A DNA stretch of 64,000 bases from Saprolegnia diclina VS20 (GCF_000281045.1 NW_008246070.1:1047274-1111273), one strand, 5' to 3'; shown: positions 1 to 11,917, counted from the stretch's first letter. Notes: generated by a model not told the origin, from the sequence alone. Program-made: numbers and translations.

Positions 1-641
1 GGGACGTCCTGACCCTCCTCGTGCTGGCGGCGGAGGCGCTTGACGTACCACGCGTTCCAGTATCCGAGGCCCGCGAGTGTGAGCACGATCAACGTCGGCG
101 ATATGTAGGCCATCGCGTGGAGCGGGAGGAGGTAGATGAGCACGAGGCGCACAAGCGCCTCCAAGACGAGGCCCGCGCCCCAGACGTAGCACATGAGGTT
201 CGTCGACGTGCGCACGGTAGCATTGGCATACATCGCATCGAGGTGCGAGGTAGCGTCGGGGCCGGCCATTTGCCGGTAGTAGCGCCAGATGAGGTTCTCC
301 TTGCCGCAAACCACCGAGATGAGAAAGGCGACGCCAAACACAAAGGTCAAGAACGAGTCTTTGACGAGGAGGAGCTTGGCGTTGGACGTGATGGCCGCGA
401 GCGCTGCGGAAAGCGCGATCGAGACGACAACAAGACACGAGATCGGGTCGAGCGACCGCTGTTGCACCATAACAACAACGCTGTTGACCGCCGGCGGAAT
501 CGCCGAGAGAAGCAACGCGAGCACGTCCGACGTGTACGACGACGCAATGCTGTAGATGACCACGGGCGCGGCAAAGTCGACGAGCACCATGCGCAGAATG
601 TGCCAGCGCACGTGCGAGCGGTTCACGGCTGCGTCGGCCAT
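1..641 (-). CDS. VC0807-like multi-pass membrane protein, 3' end beyond window
   Basis: The minus-strand frame is open from an ATG at 641 to the window edge, giving the first 213 or so residues of a hydrophobic protein. At least four membrane segments are visible: near residues 15-55, 65-90, 95-115 and a C-terminal pair around 155-200. The order of helices, and the soluble loop containing ENLIWRYYRQ between helices 4 and 5, recall the VC0807/septation-A-like family of small integral membrane proteins found in bacteria and fungi. No catalytic function is known to me for that family. The assignment rests on remembered family appearance, so the fold is more secure than the name. No stop codon is seen, so the gene is truncated by the window. 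The long plus-strand frame over the same bases is its antisense shadow. Confidence 0.6.
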   Translation of the reverse strand, partial: MADAAVNRSHVRWHILRMVLVDFAAPVVIYSIASSYTSDVLALLLSAIPPAVNSVVVMVQQRSLDPISCLVVVSIALSAALAAITSNAKLLLVKDSFLTFVFGVAFLISVVCGKENLIWRYYRQMAGPDATSHLDAMYANATVRTSTNLMCYVWGAGLVLEALVRLVLIYLLPLHAMAYISPTLIVLTLAGLGYWNAWYVKRLRRQHEEGQDV

Positions 642-1248
642 CGTGTTCGAATTGGAAAATGACATAACTTTGATCCGCGGAACTTTTCCAGAGTTTTCGA
701 TTACGACCAGCACCAAGTCGTCATCGGCGCTACTATGGCCAATCACACGACACGGCGCCATGCTGATCCTCCGCATTTGGCTCCAACCTTGCCGCCGACC
801 ACAACCCACGCAAGCTTCTGGGTCGACATACCGGTACGTTACAGTCACTCCTTTGCGTTGATGGAGAGAGTGTGGGATGCAGCCCGGCCTGGGATGCAGC
901 CATCTCGTGGAGCTTCCAGGGGACCAAGTTTTGGAACGCAGCTGTATCGTTAGACTTTTTGGGAGACGGTATTCAGCGTATGTTTGCTGCCGCCGCCTTG
1001 GCCTAGCACAACTCGGCGTATTTTGCTGACTAACTAATTTTGAGATGGACCTTCTTCTGTGGTAACAGCATCCCGCCAAAAGCCGACGATGACGAGTCAT
1101 ATTCGTGATAAGGATAAAGGTATTATGACTTTGCTGGAGGACAAGAGAGAGACCAAAGGACACGTCATTCCTTTCCATTATTCGATTACGAATCAACGCA
1201 AAGGAAGAACGCCAAGAACCAATGTTTGCACCACGAGATACACACCGT
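642..1248. other. Intergenic spacer
   Basis: This stretch separates the start of the membrane-protein gene from the 3' end of the L23A gene. I see only short, unconserved frames and no RNA gene or repeat. Confidence 0.5.
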
Positions 1249-1859
1249 TTAGATGATGCCAATGCGGTTGGCGACATCGAGGGCATCGTAGTCGGCGGTG
1301 AGGCGCACGTACGCCTTCTTCTGGCCATCCGGGCTACGCAAAACGAGGATAAGCCACATGAACAATCGAAGCAGCACAGAAATATGCAGGAGACGGAGGG
1401 CCATGATGCGCCATGCATGTAGGTCGATCAACCGGCATGGCGCGGCCACAAAGGTGTCTCGCTCAGAATATCGACGCGATGGCTTTACCGGATGAGGGTG
1501 TTGATCTTCAACGCCTTGATGTCGTACATCTGCTTGACGGCGTCCTTGATCTGGCGCTTGTTGGCGAGCTTGTCGACGAGGAAGACGAGCGTGTTGTTGT
1601 CTTCGATCTTCTTCATGGCGCTCTCCGTCGTCAAGGGGGACTTGATGATGCGGTACTTGTCCATCTTGTTGCGGCGGGGGACGGCATGGCGAGCGACCTT
1701 GGGGGCACGGGCCAAAGCGAGCGTCTTGGGCTTGTAGAAGTGGGTCTTCGTGCGGATCTCGACGACCTTGCCGTGCTTGCCCTTCAACACGCGGCGAGCG
1801 GTGTTGACGGCCTTCTTGGCAGCGGTGGTCTTGGCGGCGATCTTCTTGGCAGGGGCCAT
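1249..1859 (-). CDS. RPL23A: 60S ribosomal protein L23A (uL23), two exons
   Basis: Exon 1 is 1859-1489 and exon 2 is 1333-1249, separated by a 155-bp intron with donor GTAAAG and acceptor TTGCGTAG. The spliced product is 151 residues, close to the usual length. It has the lysine/alanine-rich N-terminal extension, then the uL23 globular domain ([27 protein letters not shown]) and the conserved C-terminus [11 protein letters not shown]...[13 protein letters not shown]. The C-terminal 28 residues are encoded only by exon 2, so without splicing the protein would end at an in-frame TAA just after LIR. The intron is about three times longer than most in this window. uL23 sits at the peptide exit tunnel of the large subunit and contacts SRP and chaperones. 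The ATG at 1859 is chosen because the upstream in-frame sequence lacks ribosomal similarity. Confidence 0.95.
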
Positions 1860-3102
1860 CTTTGGTTCTTGTCCTTGAATGAAAAGTGATTTCACGCGCT
1901 TGGCCATCGAAAAACCATTGGTTCTCCTCGGTCCTGTCCGGATACTAGACGTCCGGATGAAATCATCTCGATATTTGTATCGACCACTCGTAGTTCGAAG
2001 TGAGGGCGGACACGAAATGCTGCGATGCCATTGGGGCCACGATCTTCGCTTCTGAACGACTAATTGCTTCGAGTGTGAGCAAGCGCGACAGCGTTGAGGC
2101 GCTAGTACCGATAGTGGCGTCGTAGCCATGTTCGTGAGGGCTTCGATGAATATACACTCCACGATGAACTAAAACACTTTTTCATTCTACTGAAAACTTA
2201 TCGCAGCTCGACTTCCTCCCATCTGTGCCAAACGCCACCTCGAAATGCTCTGAGAAACCAGCAAAAGCCAGAGCGAAAGCTGTGGCCATCCGCGGAGGTC
2301 CTCACGTCGTATCAACTTTGACAAGATTGGTGTACCGACTGCGCCAAGTCCAGCAATCTGCGAGCTTTGGGAATCAATGGCAACGCAGCGCTGCCGTCGC
2401 AGATGTTGGGTCACGCCATGCGAAATGATTGCCTCTCGAGTCACGGAATCAAGGCGATGGTGAGCACGCGCTGCTGCTGCGCACCAGCACCGCCGTCCAC
2501 CGCGCGCGGTGCTGCATGACGACTCGTTAAAGACATGGTCGATCTTCGCATCGCTTCGTCACGCATGACCGCTGTGTCAACAGAGACTTGCTGCACCGAG
2601 AGAACATCGAGCGTATCTTGGTTCAACTTCGATCCAACCGAAGCAAAAGATCGTCACGCGACGTCTGGCTCGTGCGGGTGGCTCGCAACGCGCTAGAGTT
2701 CGCGGGGCGACCGTCGATCCGCTTCACTTCGCTGAGTTTCGTTAATCATGAGAGCGGTGCGCAAAGGCGACGCGCGACTGTCCCAGAGGTCCACGGTGCC
2801 GACGCCATGGCCGACCACGACGACCGGCCACGCACTCCAATTGGATGCGACCACGCCGCCAGCTGGCAGGACGACTTCGACTTGCTTCATGTAACCGGTT
2901 GGTTTCCGCCCCGAGACATACAAACAAGAAGTGTACGAGTCGGCTCGCCACAGTCGGCGCCAACTTCGGCCAGGCCTCAGCCGTGGCAGAATGGTACGCC
3001 GAGCATGGCCAGTCACCGATTTGCACGCTTCCAGTGCGATCGCGGCGTGTAGATTCGTTTGACCATTGTTGCATACTTCCTATTTATAACACCACTGCAT
3101 TC
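1860..3102. other. Long spacer with divergent promoters of RPL23A and the cyclin gene
   Basis: Two copies of a TCCGGAT element lie at 1937-1944 and 1952-1960, about 80-100 bp upstream of the L23A start. A TATA-like TATTTATA lies at 3080-3087, just ahead of the cyclin ATG. Several overlapping frames of about 100 codons between 2590 and 3074 show no recognisable protein and poor codon bias, so I do not call a gene. Confidence 0.45.
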
Positions 3103-4048
3103 ATGGACCTGAGTTGCCGCGAGGACCTTGTGGGCGCGGACAAGGCGTCGTCGTCCGTGCTGGTTGTGGCGGACGATGGTACGACGAGCGCCGACGAGCT
3201 CCAGTGCCTCCGCGCGCGCGAGCGCACGACCGCGCCCAGCGCCATGTACTTGCTCCTCGTGCAAGCCCAAGGCGTCGTCGAGGCGTCGCGCGACCACATC
3301 TGCTGCTGGATCGCCGAGGTATTAGTTGACTGCGACGCATGCCGCACGCACTCATATTCTGACGCCGCAGGTGGCCCTCGAGTTTCACTTTTCGCGCATC
3401 ACGACCGCGGTCGCCATCAACTACCTCGACCGGTACCTCTCGCAGCACGCGTCGACGCCGCACCGGCTCCAGCTCGTGGGCCTCGTCGCGATCCTCATCG
3501 CGTCCAAATTTCATGAGAAGGACGGCATCTCGATGGACGAAGCCAAGGAGATTGCGGCCAACGTCTTTACCGTCGAAGACATTACGCGCATGGAGGCCAA
3601 TATGCTGTCGGCGCTCCAGTGGAAGCTGCATGCGGTAGTGCCGGCCATGTACATCGACACGTTTCTGCAGGACCTCCAGCAAACGCGGCTGATGGCGCCG
3701 ACCTGCGCTGATATGACGGCCGTCCACCACACTGCGTACATCCAGCTCGGCTTTTTGCCGTCCACTGTGGCGATCGCGATCAGCCACCTCGCGTACGACG
3801 TGCACGGGCTCTCGAAGGCGCCTTTGGATGCGTACTTGAAGCGCATGGACATGGATCCTGAGAGCAACGACGTCGCCGACTGCCAGCGCCAACTGCGCAT
3901 GCTGCTTCCCGCGCACTTATGGAAAACGAAAAAGCGGGACCGGTCGCCGAGCCCGTCCGGCGTCGACGACGTCTTTCATTGCATCGAGCCCGACGACGAG
4001 GACGAAGAGTGTGTCGTACCAGAGGCAAAGCGGGCAAAGACCAGCTAG
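3103..4048 (+). CDS. Cyclin, two exons
   Basis: Exon 1 is 3103-3318 and exon 2 is 3371-4048, around a 52-bp intron (GTATTA...GCCGCAG), giving 297 residues. The cyclin box begins near residue 50 and crosses the splice site: the segment CCWIAEVALEFHFSRITTAV is joined only after splicing, followed by NYLDRYLS and the helix LVGLVAILIASKFHEKDGIS. A second helical repeat follows, to about residue 215. The last 60 residues are low in structure, rich in acidic residues and end in a KRAKTS basic patch, suggesting a nuclear location. Cyclins bind and activate cyclin-dependent kinases; the layout is closest to D/A-type cyclins, but the subtype cannot be decided by eye. The start is the first ATG after the TATA-like box and precedes the box in the right frame. 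Confidence 0.9.
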
Positions 4049-4413
4049 CGTTGCGTAGCCGACGACGTGCGATGTACTACCATGAACCTTAAAACCTTAA
4101 CTTACTGAGACCTTGTCCAATGTGACGCCGTACAGCGCTGAGTTGCGAGACTTGTTGGTTCACACGCTGGACTGCGGGATAAACTTTAGCGTTGAGCCTC
4201 GAGCCGAAGCGCGCAAGCTCAACGACAGAGCGCAAGCTTAATGATAGAGCGCAAGCTTAACGAAAGAAGGTCTCTGGGAGAGCCGATTGGATAGAGTCGT
4301 GGCAATGGTGGCGATCTTGATGCAATCCAAATTTACGCTGAAACCTTCAACGGCATCCGGATGAATCATCCGGAAGAGCCAGGATATTCGAAACCCATAT
4401 TTCGTGCAGCAAG

Positions 4414-4710
4414 ATGAGCAGCAACATGAACGTGTCGGACGCGCTGCCCGAGCTCCTCGACGTGGTCGACGTCCGCATCCGGCCAGCCGTTGGCAGCTCG
4501 TCTCTTTCCTCGAGCGTGAGCGCAGGACCCGCGAGCGCGCTGCAGTCGGACGCAATGACCCTCGACATGAACCGCATGGCGATTGCCGTCGACCTGCAAG
4601 AATGCTGCCTGCCGCCAGGATGGCGGGCGCGCTACTCACCGCACCATCGAAAGGTCTGCTACTTCCACGAGTCGGGTATGCAGCAATGGACTCATCCCAG
4701 TGCGCCGTAA
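4414..4710 (+). CDS. Small WW-domain protein
   Basis: This intronless 98-residue protein ends in a single WW domain. The domain starts LPPGW with the first tryptophan at residue 70, has aromatic VCYFH at 82-86, and the second tryptophan at 92 followed by THP. The 22-residue spacing of the tryptophans is canonical. WW domains bind proline-rich ligands such as PPxY. The first 65 residues are serine-rich and lack any recognised domain. TCCGGAT elements occur at 4356 and 4369, 40-60 bp upstream of the start. The protein is very short for a stand-alone adaptor, so a missed upstream exon is possible, though I saw no good splice pair. Confidence 0.75.
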   Translation: MSSNMNVSDALPELLDVVDVRIRPAVGSSSLSSSVSAGPASALQSDAMTLDMNRMAIAVDLQECCLPPGWRARYSPHHRKVCYFHESGMQQWTHPSAP

Positions 4711-6080
4711 ACGAATCGGCAACGCCCACCTCTTCCACAGCACGTGCTCGGATGGAAGATTCACTCGACCGCCGCCATGCGCTCTTGATCGACGACTGCG
4801 CCGTGTAGCCTCTCATGACGTGTCCAAGCCGCCCGTCTCGAGCACTCACTTCATGTATACCGTTGCGTCCAATACGAGTTTGCACTTTGAGTTTGCACTT
4901 TGACGATGCATGCCTGTCTGCCTCTTGTGAGGTCGCACAGTGACAACCCGTGACATCGCAGCTTTCGCCCTGCCCATACTAAAGCAAACTCGCAAACCAG
5001 CGGGAGAGAAGATCACAAAGCACGGGGTACCTTCATGGCCGGCGCGTCGAGTCGCAATTCTTGTCGTATCATACACTACGACCGGCCGTGCAAGTGTACT
5101 AGTTCACTACATGTACTGTTGTCGTCGCCCGAAACTTTGTGCAGCACCTGCACCTTCCTGAAGGGCACATTCGTCCAGGTCTCACGTGCACGTTGCCACA
5201 CATACGTCTGCACGTACGTCGCCAATGTAGCTCGTCATTCCAGCGCAAGAGTATTCGAACGTTGACAAATGCACGGAGATACCCCACGAATCTCGATTCA
5301 TTTTTCTCTAGCCCGCGGTGACGATGCTCTTAACTCGATAATCCGTATCGCAGTTTTGTAAATCGATGGTGGGAAGCGGTATCATGCCCAAGTCAATGCC
5401 CGCTAAGTGGTCTACGTCACGCCTGTGTTGATGCAACAGGCACCAAATTTCATTGCCTCGAGCAACAACTCTCTGGCCAGTGATCGTCATGATTGGCATT
5501 CCTCGTGCCAAAGAAGACTGGGCAGCCGCAATGGCGAGGCCTCGTTGACATCAGTTGCACCGCAAGGCGGACTGACTGGCTTGTGCTGCGTCGTCCTTTT
5601 GACCCTTTGTTGTGTCGTCACCCACAACCCCCTCGGTACCCGAGGTACTGTAGGGTGTCGCTTCAGGTCGCCAGCACATCAACCTCTGCATGCGAAGGAT
5701 ACTGTAGCAGTATGTACCTTGCACATCGAAGATACGACGGCGCACAAAAACACACGTGCCACGTGTAATATTTGTCCAACGCTCGACGACGACAGCGCCG
5801 ACTGATTTCAGGCCATGTCCGTGTTGACGCCTGCAGCTCAATATTCGTCGGTTCCAGCTGGTGTGAACAGGTCGACCTTAATCACACCAATCAGCTGTGG
5901 AATTGGCCGATAGAGCGCGCCAAGTGGCTATAATAGAGTGCTTTTCTTCCAATCGTGTCACGGTTTAACCCACCGTGAGTTCTGTCTGCCCTCATTTGTT
6001 GGATTGACGGGATCTGGCCACTCTGCGACCGACGTAGCGGCCTCGTCCAGCTCTGCGCCTTCGCCACTCTCGCGCCGAAT
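4711..6080. other. Long spacer; promoter of the next gene at its 3' end
   Basis: No protein similarity was recognised in any frame. Near the end, CACCAATC at about 5882 and GGCTATAATA at about 5927 form a CCAAT/TATA pair pointing into the 6081 gene. A possible 5'-leader intron, 5975-6037, starts GTGAGT and ends GACGTAG. Confidence 0.4.
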
Positions 6081-6422
6081 ATGATTCGATCCAGCCTCGG
6101 CAGCGCTAGCGCGTCTGCAGACGGCAGCCATGCCTACCGTGCTAGCGCACTTCGAGCACTCGACAACTCGTCGTCTGACAGCAGCTCCTCGGCCAGCACG
6201 GATGGCAGCATCAACTTCCCGCCCGACGACGACGGCTCTTCCAGCAATGACTACTTTGACTACGACGTTAGCAGTCCGGACGAGACGGCGCTGTACCAAG
6301 GCGTGACCATCGGCGCCGGCTCGCTCGTGCTCGTGGTTCTGGCTGGTTGTTTCTGGTGGATCTTGCGAAGACGACGACTGCGTCGAAAAGCCTCGATGAG
6401 GGCCGCGACAACACCTTTATGA
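6081..6422 (+). CDS. Putative single-pass membrane protein with Ser/Asp-rich N-terminal region
   Basis: The 113-residue product has a serine/aspartate-rich stretch (about residues 28-70, including DYFDYDVSSPDETALY), one strongly hydrophobic helix at about 75-95 (IGAGSLVLVVLAGCFWWIL), then an arginine cluster RRRRLRRK as stop-transfer signal. No N-terminal signal peptide is visible, so it would insert by signal-anchor or its true 5' end lies upstream. The frame remains open upstream to 5979 but contains no ATG, and a plausible splice acceptor (GACGTAG) lies at 6037. I do not recognise a family. Small proteins with this shape are common in oomycete genomes. Confidence 0.5.
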   Translation: MIRSSLGSASASADGSHAYRASALRALDNSSSDSSSSASTDGSINFPPDDDGSSSNDYFDYDVSSPDETALYQGVTIGAGSLVLVVLAGCFWWILRRRRLRRKASMRAATTPL

Positions 6423-6906
6423 GGCTCGAATGCAACAACCACGAGTCCTTCGCTCCTTCCTGCGATGCCTCCCATGCATGGCGACATCAACCTCTCATTA
6501 GTTAGCGTAAATATCTATGTAATGAAGCTCCGAACCGCCGGGGTCTTCTGTCTTGCGTCCACATCGGTCTCGTCTATGCGCTTGGTGCAGCAGCGTTGTC
6601 AAGCCCAGTCGACGCCAAGGCACCACAGGAAGCGCGGTAGCGGAATGCATGCTATCTGGTTGACTAAAATGACCACTCCTAAGAAACTGCACGGCGTTCC
6701 AGCGCATGACGTTGTCTCACGCCTCAGGAATTTCTATCTGTGATAATGGTTTGCATCCGCTTAGCCCAACGAACATACTTGATTGCGCGAGCTTGTACAA
6801 GCCGCGCGATGCCCAGCATGAGGCCATAGCAATAGTTGGGTGTTGTGAGACATAGCCTGCTCTGGGAACGCATCCAATATTCGTTTTCAAGGGATATTGA
6901 CCGCTC
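6423..6906. other. Intergenic spacer
   Basis: Nothing coding or repetitive was recognised between the small membrane protein and the next multi-exon gene. Confidence 0.5.
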
Positions 6907-8459
6907 ATGCTGGCCCTGGCGATGTCGGTCCTAAGCCGCGTGCTCTGGGTCAACTCGCCCTTCCAGCTTCTACTGGACAATGGAGCGCTCTTCATGCTCG
7001 AGGTCGTCTCGTACGCTTGCGCCATCTTCATGGTCCTCCATGCGCTTGGCTCGCCCCGACGCTCCAGGATCGTGCTCGGGACCATCTTTGTCTACCACGT
7101 CGTGCTCCTGGGCCTCGGGCGCGTCGATGCTGATGTGACCATCACGTGGTACGCGCAAGGCATGGTAGGCATCACCCTCGGCGATTCCTGCGAATGCTAC
7201 CATGCGCGTCTAGATCATGCTGGGCGGAGGCCACTTGCCTCTGTACCTTGTCGTGCTCCATACGCTCTTCTACTACGTGTACGTCTTGATCGCGATATGG
7301 AAGCACGTCGCCTAAGTCTGGCAATGTAGGGCCTACATTACGACCCAGCGACTTCATCTCCAAGACTATGCGAGCGCCTGCGTCTTTGTCGTCATCGTCG
7401 TGGGCCTCAATTTTCCCCTCGAGCTCATGGGGCCAAAGTTCATCCTCTGGACCTTCCACGACACGGAGCCGACACTCAAAGAGCGCTTCCTCTCGATCCC
7501 GATCGCTATCCTGCTCGCCCACATTGCGTCCGCTCTTTCGTTCTACTCGACGCTTTGGGGCGCCATCTCGTACCGACCATCGTCATTCCTACAGCATGAT
7601 GATGTGTCTGCGTCGGTAGGCTGGGGCTCAAAGGCCACTTGTACCACGACGAGCAAGCCGTGGCCGAGCACATCTACCCGATCGCGTCGATCTTGGTGTC
7701 GATTCCACTCTCGGTGTTTTACTTCGCCATGCTCTTCCACCTCGTCTGTGACCTGCTCTTGATCCAGCCGCAGGTACGTACTACAACTAGGCTTGGCCTG
7801 CTCGCTGCATCCATGATGCGTGTTGTAGATCTTGCTGCTCGCGCTCGTCGCCCTCAGCGTCGCCATCATTTGGACGTGCGACCGCCTCGGCGGTACTGCA
7901 ACGCATCGTTTGTTGGGTGCAAAATGCGAGATTTTCGTAGGCGACTTGGGGCCGCCCCAGATCCCGCCGTGGGTCTATGACGGCGAGTGGACAAGCGCGT
8001 GGTACGACCACGCGCTTGTGCAGGCTGTGTTTCTCTACACGGGGATCCTCGCCCTCCTGACGCTCGTGATCAACCCGACGCGCCTCACGTCCTTGAGCTT
8101 CCACCAGCGCCTTGGCGACTGCTCGATCGACACGAATTACATGACGCTCTTGGCGACAACGCTGACGCGCGCCATGTACCTCTGCTCGAAAGCCTACGAC
8201 GAAGAGTTTACGTTGTGCAACGTGCCGTCGTCGCAGGTGAGGCTGCTCCTCGCAGGACGCCTCTCATCGTCGTGTGTAGCTCCACACGTACGAGCCATGG
8301 TACGCGATCTGCGGCCGCAAGTACGAGCACAAGGCGTTCCCCAACTACCTCGTATGCATGCTTGTGGCCACCACCGCCATTGTCTTGGGCTTGCGCGCTG
8401 CATATAGCGTTCTGCGCCCGACCTATGTGCAGCGCTTCGTCGGCCCCAAGGCGTCGTAG
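6907..8459 (+). CDS. Polytopic membrane protein, six exons (possibly DUF7802)
   Basis: Exons: 6907-7164, 7214-7278, 7330-7569, 7620-7773, 7829-8236 and 8280-8459. The five introns are 43-55 bp, mostly GTACGY or GTAGGC donors and TAG acceptors, and all phases agree. The product is 434 residues. About nine hydrophobic segments are visible; landmarks are VVSYACAIFMVLHAL, YLVVLHTLFYYV, IPIAILLAHIASALSF, a loop with YHDEQAVAEHIYP, then two more pairs and a final helix before the C-terminal QRFVGPKAS. From memory this resembles the oomycete family catalogued as DUF7802, whose function is unknown. Exon 2 requires the GTACGT donor at 7279; reading through would hit a TAA at once. It converges on the PDH gene with only 103 bp between stop codons. 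Confidence 0.75.
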
Positions 8460-8562
8460 CTTTGTGTAATAGAGAATGCGTCGACGAGCATGCTGTCAGA
8501 GAGGCGGGAGGAAGGGATCATCGAGACAGGGGTGGTTTAATTTTATCATCTAGCAGCGCCAT

Positions 8563-9627
8563 TTACAAAGCGCGGGACGTCGTGCGCTTGACGGCGGCAA
8601 TGATGTCGTGGGCGTGGGGCACAGCGATGCGCTCGAGGTTCTCGGCGTACGGCATCGGGATGTCGGCGCCCGTCACGCGCTCCATGGGCGCGTCCAAATA
8701 ATCAAAGGCCTCGGTTTCCATGAGGATGCCGGCGATCTCCGCGCCAATGCCGTGCTGGCCCCAGCCTTCTTCGACCGAGACGATGCGCGACGTCTTCTTG
8801 ACCGACTCGATGATCGTGTCGCGGTCAAGCGGGCGGATCGAGCGGAGGTTGATGACTTCGACATCAATGCCTTCCTTGGCCAACTCGGCGGCGGCCTCGA
8901 TCGCGACGGCGACCATGCGCGAGAACGTGACGATCGTCACGTCCTTGCCGGCCTTCATGATCTTGGCCTTGCCAAACGGGATGACAAAGTCCTTGTCCTG
9001 GGCCTCCTTGCTCACAGGGAACGACACACCGTAGAGGAGTTCGTTTTCCAAGACGACGACCGGGTTCGGGTCACGGATGGCCGCCTTGAGGAGACCACGG
9101 GCATCCTCGGCATCGTACGGCACGACGACCTTGAGGCCGGGCACCGAGCCGTACCAGGCGGCAAAGCACTGCGAGTGCTGGGCGGCGACACCGGCGGCGA
9201 CACCGTTCGAGCCACGGAAGACGATCGGGACGTTGATGTCACCGTTGGACATGTAGAACTGCTTGGCGGCCGAGTTGATGATCTGATCGATGGCCTGCAT
9301 TGCAAAGTTGAACGTCATGAACTCGACGATGGGCTTGGTGCCATGGTACGCGGCGCCAACGCAGAGACCGGTGAAGCCCATTTCCGTGATGGGCGTGTCC
9401 CAGATGCGCTTCTCGCCGTACTTGTCGTAGAGGCCCTTGGAGACCTTGTACGCGCCGTTGTACTTGGCGACCTCTTCGCCCATGAGGAAGACGCTCTCGT
9501 CGCGGGCGAGCTCCTCGTCCATCGCCGTGTTCAAGGCGTCACGGACCGTCATGTTGTCGGAGACGGTCGCCATGAAGCGGGCGCGGACCGGGCCGGCGCG
9601 GACCGAGCGAGCAAGACGGGACAGCAT
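8563..9627 (-). CDS. PDHB: Pyruvate dehydrogenase E1 component subunit beta, mitochondrial
   Basis: This intronless gene encodes 354 residues. An N-terminal presequence rich in Arg/Ser/Ala ([18 protein letters not shown]) indicates import into mitochondria; the mature part begins around [20 protein letters not shown]. Family landmarks follow in order: [76 protein letters not shown], the transketolase C-domain [14 protein letters not shown], and [14 protein letters not shown]1 beta pairs with E1 alpha in the thiamine-diphosphate-dependent decarboxylation of pyruvate. The frame is open for 24 codons upstream, but the first presequence-like methionine at 9627 is the best start. The large frame on the opposite strand is antisense shadow. 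Confidence 0.97.
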   Translation of the reverse strand: MLSRLARSVRAGPVRARFMATVSDNMTVRDALNTAMDEELARDESVFLMGEEVAKYNGAYKVSKGLYDKYGEKRIWDTPITEMGFTGLCVGAAYHGTKPIVEFMTFNFAMQAIDQIINSAAKQFYMSNGDINVPIVFRGSNGVAAGVAAQHSQCFAAWYGSVPGLKVVVPYDAEDARGLLKAAIRDPNPVVVLENELLYGVSFPVSKEAQDKDFVIPFGKAKIMKAGKDVTIVTFSRMVAVAIEAAAELAKEGIDVEVINLRSIRPLDRDTIIESVKKTSRIVSVEEGWGQHGIGAEIAGILMETEAFDYLDAPMERVTGADIPMPYAENLERIAVPHAHDIIAAVKRTTSRAL

Positions 9628-10289
9628 CGTGATGATTGGTCGCAAGCAATTCAATGTATGATCCAGCGTCCCGAGTTGACTGCCCAAATCACCACACAAA
9701 CTTTATCTTGCGAAATTTAATTCGATTTTGATGCGCGTTTTTCCGCCTTCACATAGAGCGACGTCGTCTTTTTTTACAGCCGCCGCATGATTTTTATTCC
9801 GCTTTCGATCGACGGGTTTCTACACCGGCGCCGCAAAGCAATAAATTAAGCACCGGCCAGAACGCAAATAGTGTATGGGACGCCGACAGTATTTCTTGCC
9901 GAAGGCCAATGAACCAAAATCGACGGTACCCTTCCTTGTACTCACCGTACGTCAGTGCAGCCCGGGCCTACGTCCTGTTGTCGAACAAAACGATCGTATT
10001 GTGCCTACGTTTCTGCCGTCGATTTGAATTCGAGGGATGAGACGTGGCCACTTCGAGGACGTCGGGCTGGAATGCAGATTAACACTATTTACTTGGAATG
10101 GACGCGCAATGTCTTTTTAAACGAAGTGGGACGTACATTATTTGCGTGAAAAGCCCCTTCGGGGTTTAAAAATACACTGTTTCATATTGAATTTGTATGC
10201 GAGATTGTGTATTTTATTCCACTGGATTTCTGCTGTCGGGAACCGACGTCCCCAGCTGTTTCGAGTGAAGTCATCACCGCCGAGGGGAT
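9628..10289. other. Divergent promoter region between PDHB and the transporter gene
   Basis: The spacer is more AT-rich than its surroundings, with a T-tract near 9770 and no convincing open frame. It must hold the promoters of both flanking divergent genes; no specific element stands out. Confidence 0.4.
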
Positions 10290-11917
10290 ATGACGCAAAC
10301 GCCCGGCCCGACGCTCCGCGGGGCGGCGCCGGCCATGGCCGCCGATGCAGACACCGGCATGAACCTCGACCATGCCAATTTTGACGAGGCCAAGACGAAG
10401 CGCTACGTGAAGGAGGTGCCCATCGCGGTCTATGCGGCCCTGGCGGCCGAGGCGACTGCCAGTGTGCTCCTCACAGCCACGTTCAATACCTTCCACGTCG
10501 AGACGTTCTTGACCGAGTACAAGCTCGACCTCGCCTCGTACGCGTCTGGCCACGTGCTCTACGCCGTCATCAACACGCTCAACGACCTTGTTGGCGCCTA
10601 CATTGTCGATGCATGGGCTGTGACAAAGGTAGACAAATCGGCTCCGGCTACGCTCGATGCTGGGCGTAGGGCCGTGCATGGCTCATGCTCTGCGGTGGGT
10701 GCGCCTGGTCGATCATGTTTCTCTTGCCGTGGTTCCCATGGCGCGCGTACCCTGCGCTACACTTTGTCGTCAGCCTCTCGTGCTACGACACACTCTACTC
10801 GTTCTGCGCGATTGCGGGCGGGTCGCTCTTGACCGAAATGCATGTATCGGACCGCCAGCGCATCCAGGTACGCACCTTCCACATGGCGTCCATGGCTTCA
10901 TGGTTGCGACCGCAGATTCTTCGAGTCAAGACGATCGTCGGGATGGCGTCGGCCTTTGTCGTGATGCAACTCGGACAGTACTACTTTGCCGACAAGACGG
11001 CGTTTCGCGCCTACTGCGTGGCTCTCGCGCTCCTCGCGGCGGCTCTCTACGGCATCTTTTACAGCTTGTTGCAGACACGGTCGGCGGCGTATCTCGTCGC
11101 GCTGCCGCGTGCGTCGACACCATCATCGTTGTCGTCATCGTCATCGGCATTGAGCATCGCTTCGATCAAAGCGCTTCTTGAGGACTTCTACCATCTCCAC
11201 AACTTTCGATACTGGCTCGGCATGGAAATGTGCCTGGAAACGCAGTGCAACTTCAACAAGCACTACTTGCGTATCTTCCTCGTGCACTTTGCCGCGGGTC
11301 TCTGGTCCCCGGCGACGATTGCATCGGTGATTGCCAGTCTCCCGCTCCTCAAGCAGCTCGTCAAGCTTCTTGTCTTCTCGGTCATGGACCGCATCGGCGT
11401 CTACCGGCTCTACCACGACTCGTTTGTGACCAAGCTGGTCGCCGTGGTTGGGACCCTGTACGCGGTCCACACGTTCCCGCACCCGAGCGTGGTCTTGGTC
11501 GCATTTCTTTTGCTCAACATGGTCGTGACCGAGCTCCCCACGGGCGGGTTCCCCATTGCCATGAGCAACATGCACAAGGAGCTGAGTCTCCGGCGCCAAG
11601 AGACGGGCCGCGGCGTCGTTGCGTCTTCGTCAGCTATGTTTATGGGCCTGAACGCAGTCTTTTGCAAGCCCATGGACTCGCTGCTGCCTATTCTGGCCGC
11701 GATGCAGCTCGACGCCGCAGGTTTTCAAGCCAACGAGAACTCGCCGGCCGTGTCGGTTGCCATGACGCGCCTCCTGGTGTACCCGCCGCTGATCTTGTCG
11801 CTACTGCAGCTCTGGAGCTGGCGGCGCTATACGCTGGATGCGACGCACGTCGCTTCCATCGAGCAAGCGCTGTGCACGCCAAGCAGCAGCCCCCAGAACA
11901 TCAAGCACGTGGTCTAA
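10290..11917 (+). CDS. MFS transporter, GPH/MFS_2-like, three exons
   Basis: Exons: 10290-10628, 10670-10867 and 10916-11917, with introns of 41 bp (GTAGAC...GCGTAG) and 48 bp (GTACGC...CCGCAG), giving 512 residues. The second intron is a multiple of three without a stop, so an unspliced reading would stay open. About twelve hydrophobic helices are visible, with the first at VPIAVYAALAAEATASVLL, the helix-2/3 region NTLNDLVGAYIVD, and SIMFLLPWFPWRAYPALHFV after the first intron. The ND..GA motif and overall shape fit the glycoside-pentoside-hexuronide cation symporter branch of the major facilitator superfamily. Substrate cannot be inferred. A serine-rich central loop (near RASTPSSLSSSSSALS) separates the two six-helix halves. 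Confidence 0.75.

Noticed and set aside
2588-3074. Overlapping frames of about 110-150 codons
   Set aside because: Present on both strands in the same place, no similarity, weak codon bias.
5407-5841. Frames of 91-132 codons on both strands
   Set aside because: No conserved features; they lie in a spacer with a promoter at its end.
8608-9720. 370-codon plus-strand frame
   Set aside because: Antisense shadow of PDHB; composition is His/Arg/Asp-rich as expected of a shadow.
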